Source of the DNA: JBBRZF01 sp038236965
GTDB lineage: Bacteria; Acidobacteriota; Terriglobia; Terriglobales; Acidobacteriaceae
NCBI GenBank assembly: GCA_038236965.1
Contig: JBBRZF010000170.1
Location: 1-7,460, forward strand
Length of the DNA: 7,460 bases
Direction: 5' to 3'
A model generated the notes under the pieces. The model did no database searches and was not told the origin of the DNA. It saw only the letters and a program-made list of their open reading frames with translations. Positions within the stretch are counted from its first letter, which is position 1. The number at the start of each line of letters is the position of its first letter. Both the position numbers and the translations under genes were made by a program. Positions 1 to 5,209 of the stretch are shown here, piece by piece.

Positions 1-28
1 CAACAAACATTAGGGCGAGGACACGCAT
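1..28 (-). CDS. Start of a secreted protein (partial, runs off left edge)
   Basis: An ATG at 28-26 on the minus strand opens a frame reading MRVLALMFV before the window ends. The start lies two bases beyond the crossover box of the attC at 31-153, exactly where a new cassette gene should begin. The basic residue followed by a hydrophobic run looks like the beginning of a signal peptide or membrane segment. Only nine codons are visible, so nothing can be said about function. Confidence 0.4.
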
Positions 29-30
29 AG

Positions 31-153
31 GCCTAGCGACCTCAAGCTCAGCGACAGCGGAGTGCGGCCCGGCCCCTGCATGGTGGGCGGAAAGGCGGCG
101 TGGAAGCAGTTGCCGTAATGCACGGAGCTGTTCGCTGCAGCGCATGGTTAGGC
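31..153 (-). repeat. attC site 1 (crossover box altered)
   Basis: The right box GTTAGGC (147-153) with GCTGCAGCGCATG before it pairs with a left arm CAAGCTCAGCGAC. This is the attC of the 256-867 cassette. The left box reads GCCTAGC (31-37) instead of GCCTAAC. On the cassette strand the crossover triplet is therefore GCT rather than GTT, so recombination here is probably impaired. Confidence 0.8.
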
Positions 154-255
154 GCTTTCAGATTCATCGGATGGCGTGGTAGGTCCCTCGAAGGGCCTAG
201 GTGAGCTAGTCGAATGGATAGGATGAGGAATTAGCGATAAATAGGCGAAGTGCGG

Positions 256-867
256 TTACTTCGGGGCCGAAGCCTCCGCTTTCATCCGCTGGAGTTCACC
301 GAGTATCTGTTGGAGCGCGGGGAGCGTCGCGGTCACGCCGAACCTTACTTTCCATTGCGGGGTGCTCATCACGAGCGCCGTGGCTTGAACATCGTCATTC
401 GCCATCGCGCCGACCTCCGCGAGGCTTGCGCCAGTAATCTCGGTGAGCAGAGCACGGTGATGCGCCAGTCGCAGAGGGCCCAGGCGCGATTCGAAATCCA
501 GGACGCCACTTTGGACGTGCAGGCGCTGATAGCCGCACGCCAGCCAGAGTATGCCCCCGCAGATGGCGCTGAGGAACAAGGTGGATACGCCCAGCCCCAT
601 GAGTATCGAGAACACCCCACTTGCGGTGCCATCACTAGCGGCGGCCGTCTGCCTCTCCGGCCCGAGCATGGCTCCGATGTGCAGTAAAGTGGCGAGTTTG
701 CTGCCGGCCCCCCAAATGATCCAGCTCATGAAGACTCCGTAGGCCGCGATGGCGGGGATGCGCAGCCCCGTGCTGACTGGAATCGTGCGGACACGGAGGC
801 AGTCGGGACTGCTCTCCTCGACGATGAGCCTCGAGTCCCCGGGCATGGTGATGGAATGTGGTGACAT
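256..867 (-). CDS. Two-helix membrane protein, cassette-borne, unknown function
   Basis: A 203-residue protein with ATG at 867-865 and TAA at 258-256. It has a short polar N-terminus, a hydrophobic segment near residues 36-56, a polar loop (about 60-84), a second segment near 85-112, and a cytoplasmic-looking C-terminal part of about 90 residues (YQRLHVQSGVLDFES to QILGELQRMK). Two adjacent helices followed by a beta-rich tail with an ITGASL segment and a late WKVRFG strand resemble small bacterial PH-like membrane proteins; this is a fold-level inference only. A weak AGGCGG lies about 6 bases before the start. The 80-base leader to the preceding attC is longer than in neighbouring cassettes and could hold a promoter, but I see no convincing boxes. 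About 100 bases without a gene separate the stop from its attC. A second start at residue 8 is possible. Confidence 0.7.
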   Translation of the reverse strand: MSPHSITMPGDSRLIVEESSPDCLRVRTIPVSTGLRIPAIAAYGVFMSWIIWGAGSKLATLLHIGAMLGPERQTAAASDGTASGVFSILMGLGVSTLFLSAICGGILWLACGYQRLHVQSGVLDFESRLGPLRLAHHRALLTEITGASLAEVGAMANDDVQATALVMSTPQWKVRFGVTATLPALQQILGELQRMKAEASAPK

Positions 868-947
868 GGCCGCCTATTTTTGCCGTGAAAATGATTAGCC
901 GTCGAATTCCGTTTAGTATGCCTCAGGCGAGTTACGGGCTGAATAGC

Positions 948-1072
948 GCCTAACGAAAGTACGATAAGCCACGCCTTCCGGGAGCGAGGTAGAATTGGAA
1001 GGAAGATAAACTAGTCATGGACGAGGTGGACGCGGTACGGGAAGGCGTCAGCTGTATCGCAAGGGGGTAGCC
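948..1072 (-). repeat. attC site 2
   Basis: The left box GCCTAAC (948-954) gives a normal GTTAGGC crossover on the cassette strand. The arm ACGATAAGCCACGCC faces GGCGTCAGCTGTATCGC. The outer right box is degenerate (GGTAGCC, 1066-1072). The central stem closely resembles that of the site at 2862-2984. It follows the gene at 1073-1588, whose stop codon abuts it. Confidence 0.8.
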
Positions 1073-1588
1073 CTAATCGTCATCTGGAATCCGCGTCTTC
1101 ACAAAGTAAAGTCGCTCTTCGCGGCCCGTCAGTGTTGTCGTGACTGCCTTATTGGTGGCAGCCTCCTTGAACGCTGTAAACTCGTCTATGCGCACGCAAC
1201 GATACTGACCGCGCGCAAAACGATGCAGGCAGCGAGAATAAGAACCACCACCGCCGCGAACCCAGACCTCTAGCTGCGGAAACCCATGATAGGCCTCCAG
1301 TAAGCGAGCGCCAACACTCTGATCGTCGAAGGACGTGCTCCATCCATTCGTCTGATTGCGCACGTTAAACGTGAGCATGGGTCCGCCCGAGCCGCCGCCC
1401 TCGCGAACACTTTCATCTCGAGGGGCAGTAATGGTGATAGCAGATGCGCCAGACTTCACTTGCGACGGCAGGTCGTGTGGGAAATCGCAAACGACCTTCG
1501 GCCAGGCTTCCGATTGGATATCGGCTTGTGCCACCACGATGGAACAAAAGACGAACAACGCAACGCATCTTATAGACCTAACGAGCAT
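1073..1588 (-). CDS. Secreted hypothetical protein, start codon inside attC
   Basis: A 171-residue protein is predicted from ATG 1588-1586 to TAG 1075-1073. The first 22 residues, MLVRSIRCVALFVFCSIVVA plus QA, form a clear signal peptide with probable cleavage after AQA, so the product should be exported. The mature part contains glycine-rich stretches (REGGGSGGP, VRGGGGSY) and cysteines, but I recognise no family. A frame to 1648 is open upstream, but it would translate attC DNA and put extra residues before the signal peptide. The ATG at 1588 sits in the spacer next to the GTTAGGT crossover box of the attC at 1576-1701, so the start codon belongs to the neighbouring cassette's site. In-frame alternatives inside the cassette are only non-ATG codons that would cut the signal peptide. 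Strand and extent are well supported; function is unknown. Confidence 0.65.
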   Translation of the reverse strand: MLVRSIRCVALFVFCSIVVAQADIQSEAWPKVVCDFPHDLPSQVKSGASAITITAPRDESVREGGGSGGPMLTFNVRNQTNGWSTSFDDQSVGARLLEAYHGFPQLEVWVRGGGGSYSRCLHRFARGQYRCVRIDEFTAFKEAATNKAVTTTLTGREERLYFVKTRIPDDD

Positions 1589-1701
1589 AAGATAAACTAC
1601 GACCACTGTCGCGGAGGTGAATCTGTGGAGAAGTAAGTAGCTCATCAAAAGCCTCTCTGGACGCCTGGCGGTGGACGTTAGGGTGCATCGTCTGGCTAGG
1701 C
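1576..1701 (-). repeat. attC site 3
   Basis: The left box ACCTAAC (1576-1582) gives a normal GTTAGGT crossover. The arm ATAAGATAAACTACGAC faces GACGTTAGGGTGCATCG. The outer right box is GCTAGGC (1695-1701), which supplies the TAG stop of the acetyltransferase gene. The crossover-side spacer contains the ATG that starts the gene at 1588. Confidence 0.82.
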
Positions 1702-2139
1702 GGCGGGGATGTTCTCATGTATTCTCTTCCCCATACTGGTTCTTTTCTCAACAGAGAATCCGAGCGAGGCGTAGAATGCGGTGACGCTCTCATTCCCAGC
1801 TATGATTTGTAGATTCACCTTCACGCATCCCTTATTTGTCAGCGCACGTTCCGCAAAGCAAACCAACTGTGAGCCTATGCCTCTCCGACGATGTGCTGGG
1901 GAAACCGCCACGGAATAAATCCTACCGCGATGTCCATCGTATCCGGCCATGACAGTGCCAGTAACTTCCTGACCCGAAAGCGCGACAAAGAAAAGGCCGT
2001 CTTTCACCGCCAGCTTTTTGTCAATTACGAGAGATGGCTGATTGTGCGCGGTTTCGTAGCCAAACACTGCCTCCCACAATGCGAGGACCTTCGCGCGGTG
2101 AGCGGCATCGGAAAAGGGAGTGACTGTGACAGTGTCCAT
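1696..2139 (-). CDS. GNAT-family acetyltransferase, YpeA-like
   Basis: A 147-residue cytoplasmic enzyme expected to move an acetyl group from acetyl-CoA to an amine; the substrate cannot be told from the sequence. A single GNAT domain spans the protein: an N-terminal strand and helix (TVTPFSDAAHRAKVLALWE), the segment GTVMAGYDGHRGRIY at about 61-75, motif A with the acetyl-CoA loop VSPAHRRRGIGSQLV (79-93), and motif B with NESVTAFYASLGF (116-128). GYDGHRG and the closing GKR are hallmarks of YpeA-type acetyltransferases, whose length is also about 140 residues, so it looks complete. Start ATG 2139-2137 lies 13 bases after the attC crossover box, with no clear Shine-Dalgarno sequence. The stop TAG is provided by the GCCTAGC box of its own attC. 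Acetyltransferases are common integron cargo. Antibiotic resistance activity cannot be assumed. Confidence 0.93.
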   Translation of the reverse strand: MDTVTVTPFSDAAHRAKVLALWEAVFGYETAHNQPSLVIDKKLAVKDGLFFVALSGQEVTGTVMAGYDGHRGRIYSVAVSPAHRRRGIGSQLVCFAERALTNKGCVKVNLQIIAGNESVTAFYASLGFSVEKRTSMGKRIHENIPAA

Positions 2140-2151
2140 GCGCGTTAAGTA

Positions 2152-2278
2152 GCCTAACGAGATAAGGCGGAGCTATGACTACCGATACCTTCCGTCAGAG
2201 GCGGTTGGGGGCAACAAGTCAAAAAAAAGCTTTTCCGGGCGCGGCGCAGTAGTCGTTAGCGGCAGTGTTTGGTTAGGT
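2152..2278 (-). repeat. attC site 4
   Basis: Left box GCCTAAC (2152-2158) and right box GTTAGGT (2272-2278). The inner arms GGAGCTATGACTAC and GTAGTCGTTAGC are largely complementary. The gene at 2179-2574 does not stop at the right box but reads through most of this site. Confidence 0.82.
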
Positions 2279-2574
2279 GCGGCGCTTTGCAGGAGCGCTG
2301 GGTCTTCTTTAAGGGAGAAGGGTATGGATGCGAACGCATCCGGCTGTAGGGGAGCTGGAACCGCCGACCTCGACGGATTCGATTTTCCGTAGAGCGGATC
2401 AATCTCATAATACCTGAAACTACGGGTTACGATTAAGCTCTCGACACAATCGCCGCGGTACCGCTCCGTCGCCTCACGAATCAGCGCTTGATACTCGGCA
2501 GACGACGGCGCAGCCGAAAGGAGCGGCGCTACCGGGACGCTGGCCGCCAAGGCAACGCAAAATAAGGACTTCAT
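2179..2574 (-). CDS. Secreted hypothetical protein with attC-encoded C-terminus
   Basis: A 131-residue protein is predicted from ATG 2574-2572 to TAG at 2181-2179. The first 20-26 residues (MKSLFCVALAASVPVAPLLS then AAPSSA) form a signal peptide with an Ala-rich cleavage region. The mature part begins EYQALIREATERYRGDCVES and has a tyrosine-rich stretch (RSFRYYEIDPLYG); no family is recognised. Codons from about 2278 downwards fall within attC: the right box is read as Pro-Asn-Gln rather than giving a stop, so roughly the last 33 residues (PNQTLPLTTTAPRPEKLFFD onward) come from recombination-site DNA. They may be a spurious extension left by loss of the original stop. A longer frame from a TTG at 2619 exists but crosses the half attC at 2587-2615 and would bury the signal peptide, so I chose 2574. 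Confidence 0.6.
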   Translation of the reverse strand: MKSLFCVALAASVPVAPLLSAAPSSAEYQALIREATERYRGDCVESLIVTRSFRYYEIDPLYGKSNPSRSAVPAPLQPDAFASIPFSLKEDPALLQSAAPNQTLPLTTTAPRPEKLFFDLLPPTASDGRYR

Positions 2575-2586
2575 ACGTGCACGAGC

Positions 2587-2615
2587 ATCTAACGAGAACA
2601 AGATCAGCGAAGTGT
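2587..2615 (-). repeat. Half attC (crossover side only)
   Basis: ATCTAAC (2587-2593) followed by GAGAACAAGATCAGCGAAG matches the crossover side of the other sites almost exactly, but the sequence then runs directly into the stop codon of the gene at 2616-2846. The rest of the stem and the other outer box are absent. It cannot fold as a normal attC, so the two flanking genes are probably locked together. Confidence 0.75.
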
Positions 2616-2846
2616 TCAATGTGTGAGAAGGGCTCCTAAGGCTATCAAAGCGATGCCGGCACCGTAGATCCAGAGAAGGATCGGAAAGCTGTTATAGGCA
2701 TCTCCAAAGGCGACGAATGGGAGAACGAGATTTCGAATACCGCGCATAACGCTGATGGAGAATCCGCATAAGGCGACGCCAATATAGCCGACGATCAAAG
2801 CTAGGACACCGGTCCAGACCAGGATGAGACCAAACAAATTTAGCAT
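2616..2846 (-). CDS. Small membrane protein, cassette-borne
   Basis: A 76-residue very hydrophobic protein, ATG 2846-2844 to TGA 2618-2616. Hydrophobic segments lie near residues 4-27 (LFGLILVWTGVLALIVGYIG) and 54-74 (PILLWIYGAGIALIALGALL), with a shorter hydrophobic stretch (LVLPFVAF) between them. A helical hairpin with a short basic connecting region (MRGIRN) seems likely. No family is recognised. The start lies 15 bases after the crossover box of the attC at 2862-2984. Its own attC is reduced to the half site at 2587-2615, immediately after the stop, so part of the 3' end may have been lost as well; the LLTH ending cannot be checked here. Confidence 0.65.
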   Translation of the reverse strand: MLNLFGLILVWTGVLALIVGYIGVALCGFSISVMRGIRNLVLPFVAFGDAYNSFPILLWIYGAGIALIALGALLTH

Positions 2847-2861
2847 GATGATCGCGCAAGC

Positions 2862-2984
2862 ATCTAACGAGAATGAGATCGACTACGCCTTCCGGGGGCG
2901 AGGCCGGACTGGAATGAAGATAACCTGGTCATAAGGAAAGTGGACGCGTTACGGGAAGACGTTAGCTGCATCGCAGGGTTAGGT
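2862..2984 (-). repeat. attC site 5 (complete)
   Basis: Left box ATCTAAC (2862-2868) and right box GTTAGGT (2978-2984). The arm GATCGACTACGCCTTCC pairs with GGAAGACGTTAGCTGCATC with a few unmatched bases. The central region closely matches the site at 948-1072. The right box supplies the TAA stop of the gene at 2979-3356. Confidence 0.88.
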
Positions 2985-3356
2985 GAATAGGTGCCGCACC
3001 GTCGTGGCGAGGAAATAAGTTGAAACTCCCGCGATACTGCCAGCTAAGGTCAATGCCAGCAGTCCAGCAATGGGAACGATCCCTTTGATCCCACGACTGG
3101 AGAATACGTAGAGCGCTCCGAAGATCGGCCAAGCGATGAACACGAGAGAACCGAAGTCGTAAGGCAACGAAAAGCGTCTGCGCTGGGCATCGGAGACAAT
3201 CCAAGTAGCGATACTGGCGCTGAAAAGGTAGCTGGCCACGAGAGCCGCGAAGCCGGCAACGGCCGAACGAGAATCGCTGAGCGCGTAGTGTGTCTGCGCC
3301 CAAACTGTGTAAACAATGGCTGCCGGCGCGGAAAGCAATGATGAATCGACGCGCAT
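2979..3356 (-). CDS. Multi-helix membrane protein, cassette-borne
   Basis: A 125-residue integral membrane protein, ATG 3356-3354 to TAA 2981-2979. Hydrophobic segments lie near residues 8-22, 32-52, 66-84 and 91-117, suggesting about four helices. The segment SDAQRRRFSLPYDFGSLVFI and following AWPIF...SSRGIKG recalls a family of small uncharacterised membrane proteins with a basic DA(R/Q)RRR loop, a PYDF motif and an RG pair. This is memory-based and the family has no function I can name. The frame extends to 3374 through a non-ATG codon inside attC, but the ATG only 3 bases beyond the crossover box is the natural start. The stop TAA is part of the CCTAAC outer box of its own attC, so the gene exactly fills its cassette. 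Confidence 0.78.
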   Translation of the reverse strand: MRVDSSLLSAPAAIVYTVWAQTHYALSDSRSAVAGFAALVASYLFSASIATWIVSDAQRRRFSLPYDFGSLVFIAWPIFGALYVFSSRGIKGIVPIAGLLALTLAGSIAGVSTYFLATTVRHLFT

Positions 3357-3359
3357 GTC

Positions 3360-3482
3360 ACCTAACGACAACAAGATCAGCCACCGCTGGCGACTGCGCG
3401 CGTGGCTCGCAGTGGAGGTGTTTTCATAAAGTAAAGCGAGACAGTACGCCGGGCAGCGGTTGGCTGCATCGCTTGGTTAGGT
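3360..3482 (-). repeat. attC site 6 (complete)
   Basis: Left box ACCTAAC (3360-3366) and right box GTTAGGT (3476-3482). The arm AGATCAGCCACCGCTGGCG faces CGGGCAGCGGTTGGCTGC, a strong stem. Read on the cassette strand the right arm would translate as PNQAMQPTAARR, a tail often seen on conceptual translations that run into attC DNA. The right box supplies the TAA stop of the gene at 3477-3944. Confidence 0.88.
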
Positions 3483-3944
3483 CTTTGCGAGCACGGCGTC
3501 GACGTCCAAGACGAACCCAGGATGGAAGCCAATATGTTTGGCTTTGCGCCACCAACTCTCGCCACCCGGCGTTCTGAGCAAGGTACCCAAGAGTGCTCCA
3601 CCTGTCGCTTCGAAAGTCCCCTTCGGGAAGATTCCGCGCTGCGTTCTGTCCCAAATGTGAAAAACTGCCCAAGCGTTTTCCTGCAACATTTGCTCCAATC
3701 GAAGCTGATCGGCTGCGTCCAGCGGGCTCTCCCCATGAAGACCGGCGGTCATCAACTCCGCGATGTCGCGATGCTTGGCGATGGCCATGCGGATCACGGT
3801 CCACTGCTCCATGGTGGAGTTGTGTTCGTTGCGCTGGAGGGCGGCCGTATTTTGTTTGATCTGTAAAGCAACGAAGATCAAAGAAGCCACCACGGCCACC
3901 GAGGCAACAATTTGTGCGAGATAGGATATTTGTTCGAACGACAT
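3477..3944 (-). CDS. Single-helix membrane-anchored protein, unknown function
   Basis: A 155-residue protein, ATG 3944-3942 to TAA 3479-3477. One hydrophobic segment near residues 8-28 (YLAQIVASVAVVASLIFVAL) is followed directly by QIKQNTAALQRNEHNSTMEQ and a largely helical, soluble region. This layout, an N-terminal helix with a (L/F)xxQ(I/V)xQNT motif and a 120-160 residue helical tail, is common among uncharacterised proteins of marine bacteria and cassette arrays. I know of no assigned role. Tryptophans cluster at FHIWDR and GESWWRKAKHIG. The start lies about 20 bases beyond the attC crossover box. The stop is within the outer attC box, so the coding region appears complete. Confidence 0.78.
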   Translation of the reverse strand: MSFEQISYLAQIVASVAVVASLIFVALQIKQNTAALQRNEHNSTMEQWTVIRMAIAKHRDIAELMTAGLHGESPLDAADQLRLEQMLQENAWAVFHIWDRTQRGIFPKGTFEATGGALLGTLLRTPGGESWWRKAKHIGFHPGFVLDVDAVLAKT

Positions 3945-3963
3945 CGGTTTTAACGTTCCGTCG

Positions 3964-4079
3964 ACCTAACGAGAACAAGATAAGCTACGGCTACCGAAAC
4001 CGAGCTTCCAATGCGGTGGAAGTGAGTAAGTCATCGAAAAGGCTGGCCGAGGCATGGAACAGTAGCCGTTAGCTTAGGT
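3964..4079 (-). repeat. attC site 7, short variant
   Basis: The left box ACCTAAC (3964-3970) and arm GATAAGCTACGGCTAC are normal, and the arm pairs with GTAGCCGTTAGCTT with one unmatched base. The right end reads GTTAGCTTAGGT (4068-4079): the roughly 11-12 bases that normally lie between the inner arm and the outer box (GCATCGCATGG-like) are missing, so the outer box overlaps the arm. The site at 7215-7329 has the same arrangement. Confidence 0.78.
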
Positions 4080-4413
4080 GACGGGTAAATAGAGGGCGAG
4101 ACTTGGCGGTAGCATACTCGATCGGAGTATGTCCCTAAATATCCACCACTGAGGGCGAAGCGCCGCAATCTAGGAGGAGGCGAATAATCGCGAGAACTTC
4201 TCGTCCCGCTGCGTGATGCAAGGGTGTTTGGTCTTCGCCTGGAAGGTTGGGATCTGCTTTCGCATTCAAAAGGTCAGCTACGAGCTGGAGATTCTGACGG
4301 ACAACCGCGATCTTCAGCGGCGTCTCTCCCTGGAAGCCCCGAGTGTGTTCGTCGACGTGTTCCAAGTCCATGAAGTGGGTCATATCGCTGATTTCCTCGA
4401 AGAATGCTGTCAA
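4069..4413 (-). pseudogene. Ankyrin-repeat gene, interrupted by a stop and truncated at 5' end
   Basis: The first open part, from the TTG at 4413 to TAG at 4137-4135, encodes 92 residues with two ankyrin repeats: FQGETPLKIAVVRQNLQLVA and following (about 27-59), and EDQTPLHHAAGREVLAIIRL and following (about 60-90). After the TAG the same frame continues GHTPIEYATAKSRPLFTRHL and ends at TAA 4071-4069 in its attC. GHTPIEYA is the conserved opening of a third ankyrin repeat, so the stop is a nonsense change within a once longer protein. Ankyrin repeats mediate protein contacts; the partner is unknown. At the 5' end there is no ATG before residue 11 (ATG 4383-4381), yet the preceding residues FFEEISDMTHFMDLEHV look like genuine protein. 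Beyond about 4413 the DNA becomes the ftsZ-like tail on the other strand, so the original start was probably lost at that junction. Readthrough of TAG is possible but there is no evidence for it. Confidence 0.78.
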
Positions 4414-4419
4414 GCGTGC

Positions 4420-4515
4420 CCGCGCGGCCGTTTCGAAAAGAGCGAGCCAACCATCGTGAAAGGTCAGGACCTCGATGTGCCCACCTACTTGCGCAAGAAC
4501 GTGCGGGTGAAGTAG
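4420..4515 (+). pseudogene. ftsZ: 3' end of an ftsZ-like gene (fragment)
   Basis: The plus-strand frame ending at TAG 4513-4515 encodes PRGRFEKSEPTIVKGQDLDV then PTYLRKNVRVK. The closing DLDVPTYLRK fits the conserved C-terminal peptide of FtsZ (D-x-D-I/V-P-x-F/Y-L-R-K/R), which binds FtsA, ZipA and similar partners, and the preceding acidic/basic linker also fits. Only about 30 codons remain. Upstream of about 4415 the DNA belongs to the ankyrin cassette on the other strand, so this is a severed gene end, not a working ftsZ. The assignment rests on a short motif and memory of the family, and a lone matching tail could be chance. Confidence 0.55.
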
Positions 4516-4690
4516 GCGGGCTGGCAGGCTACGGGCCCTGCGCAGTGGCCCATCATTCCGGGCGTGGAGGTCAAGATGCGGTTCCCCGTACGACCAGTGG
4601 ATCTCATTCTCCCGCTGATGGTTACCTTAGTGTCCCGGGAAAAACACTGACTCGGGGCCGTGGCACAGATCATGATGTGTTTACAACCTT
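4516..4690 (+). other. Non-coding stretch between ftsZ tail and prepilin gene
   Basis: No convincing gene is seen. A GC-rich inverted repeat, GGGCC (4533-4537) with GGCCC (4547-4551) around a CTGCGCAG core, could be an attenuated terminator for the ftsZ fragment, but no T-run follows. No attC box is present, which separates this stretch from the surrounding array. Confidence 0.4.
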
Positions 4691-4693
4691 GTG

Positions 4694-5149
4694 ATGCGTC
4701 GCCAGGCCGGTTTTACCCTTGTCGAGATAATGACCGTGGTTTCGATCATCTCGATCCTGTCGGTGATCGCTGTTCCCTCGTTTATGCGCGCCCGTCAGAC
4801 CGCGCAGAATGCCAAGTTCATGAATGGCTTACGGGTCGCTTCCGGGGCCTATGAGGAATACGCGATGGAACACGGCGCCTATCCCGTTGATGTCAGTCGT
4901 GCCACGGTCCCCCCGGGCATGGCGACCTACTTTGACTCCACTTTTGACTGGACCAAACCGACGCCCATCGGCGGGAACTGGGATTGGGATTTTAACGTCT
5001 TTGGCTTCGTCGCCGGCATCTCCGTGGTCGGGTCACCCGCGAGCCTTAGCCAGTTGACTGACATCGATTCCAGGATGGATGATGGCGATCTTTCAACCGG
5101 CCAGTTCCTGTCGCCGTCCAACGATCGCTACACGTATATCCTGCAGTAG
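4694..5149 (+). CDS. Type II/IV prepilin-like (pseudopilin) protein
   Basis: A 151-residue protein starting MRRQAGFTLVEIMTVVSIIS. This is a class III signal: a short basic leader ending in Gly-6, prepilin-peptidase cleavage before Phe, Glu at mature position 5, then a hydrophobic helix (TLVEIMTVVSIISILSVIAV) with Pro in VPSF. The product should be a pilin or type II secretion pseudopilin anchored in the inner membrane before assembly. The C-terminal domain contains PGMATYFDSTFDWTKPTPIG, GNWDWD, SQLTDIDSRMDDGDLSTGQF and ends DRYTYILQ; this layout is one I associate with the many prepilin-like proteins of Verrucomicrobiota such as Opitutaceae. Start: GTG at 4691 and ATG at 4694 are adjacent; ATG is preferred because it gives the standard short leader. 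No clear Shine-Dalgarno sequence is seen. It is on the strand opposite to the cassette genes and not followed by attC, so it appears to be chromosomal DNA within the array. It looks intact. Confidence 0.88.
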   Translation: MRRQAGFTLVEIMTVVSIISILSVIAVPSFMRARQTAQNAKFMNGLRVASGAYEEYAMEHGAYPVDVSRATVPPGMATYFDSTFDWTKPTPIGGNWDWDFNVFGFVAGISVVGSPASLSQLTDIDSRMDDGDLSTGQFLSPSNDRYTYILQ

Positions 5150-5162
5150 AATGCGAGATGGC

Positions 5163-5209
5163 TGGCGAGCGCCTTCGCCCGAAAACACGCTCCGGCTCGC
5201 TACTTTTTA
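5163..5209 (+). terminator. Possible terminator after prepilin gene
   Basis: TGGCGAGC (5163-5170) pairs with GCTCGCTA (5195-5202) as an eight-base stem including one G-T pair. The stem closes a loop of about 24 bases and is followed by CTTTTTAA. It lies 14 bases after the prepilin stop and overlaps the stop of the convergent peptidase fragment. The large loop lowers confidence. Confidence 0.4.

Noticed and set aside
1589..1648. Longer N-terminus for the secreted protein, starting at 1648
   Set aside because: It would translate attC stem DNA and place 20 residues before a clear signal peptide; the ATG at 1588 is more natural.
3290..3866. Plus-strand open frames opposite the membrane-protein genes (3290-3577, 3522-3866, 3593-3859)
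   Set aside because: They are antisense shadows of cassette genes with low-complexity, Arg-rich translations, and they cross attC DNA.
3377..3978. Alternative minus-strand frames overlapping 3477-3944, one ending in an attC-derived PNQAMQPTA-type tail
   Set aside because: The 155-residue frame has a coherent helix plus soluble domain and stops in the attC box; the others are frame shadows running through attC.
4661..4676. Sigma-54 type promoter (TGGCAC...) before the prepilin gene
   Set aside because: The -24 element TGGCAC is present, but the expected GC at -12 is GA and the site would leave only a few bases before the start codon.
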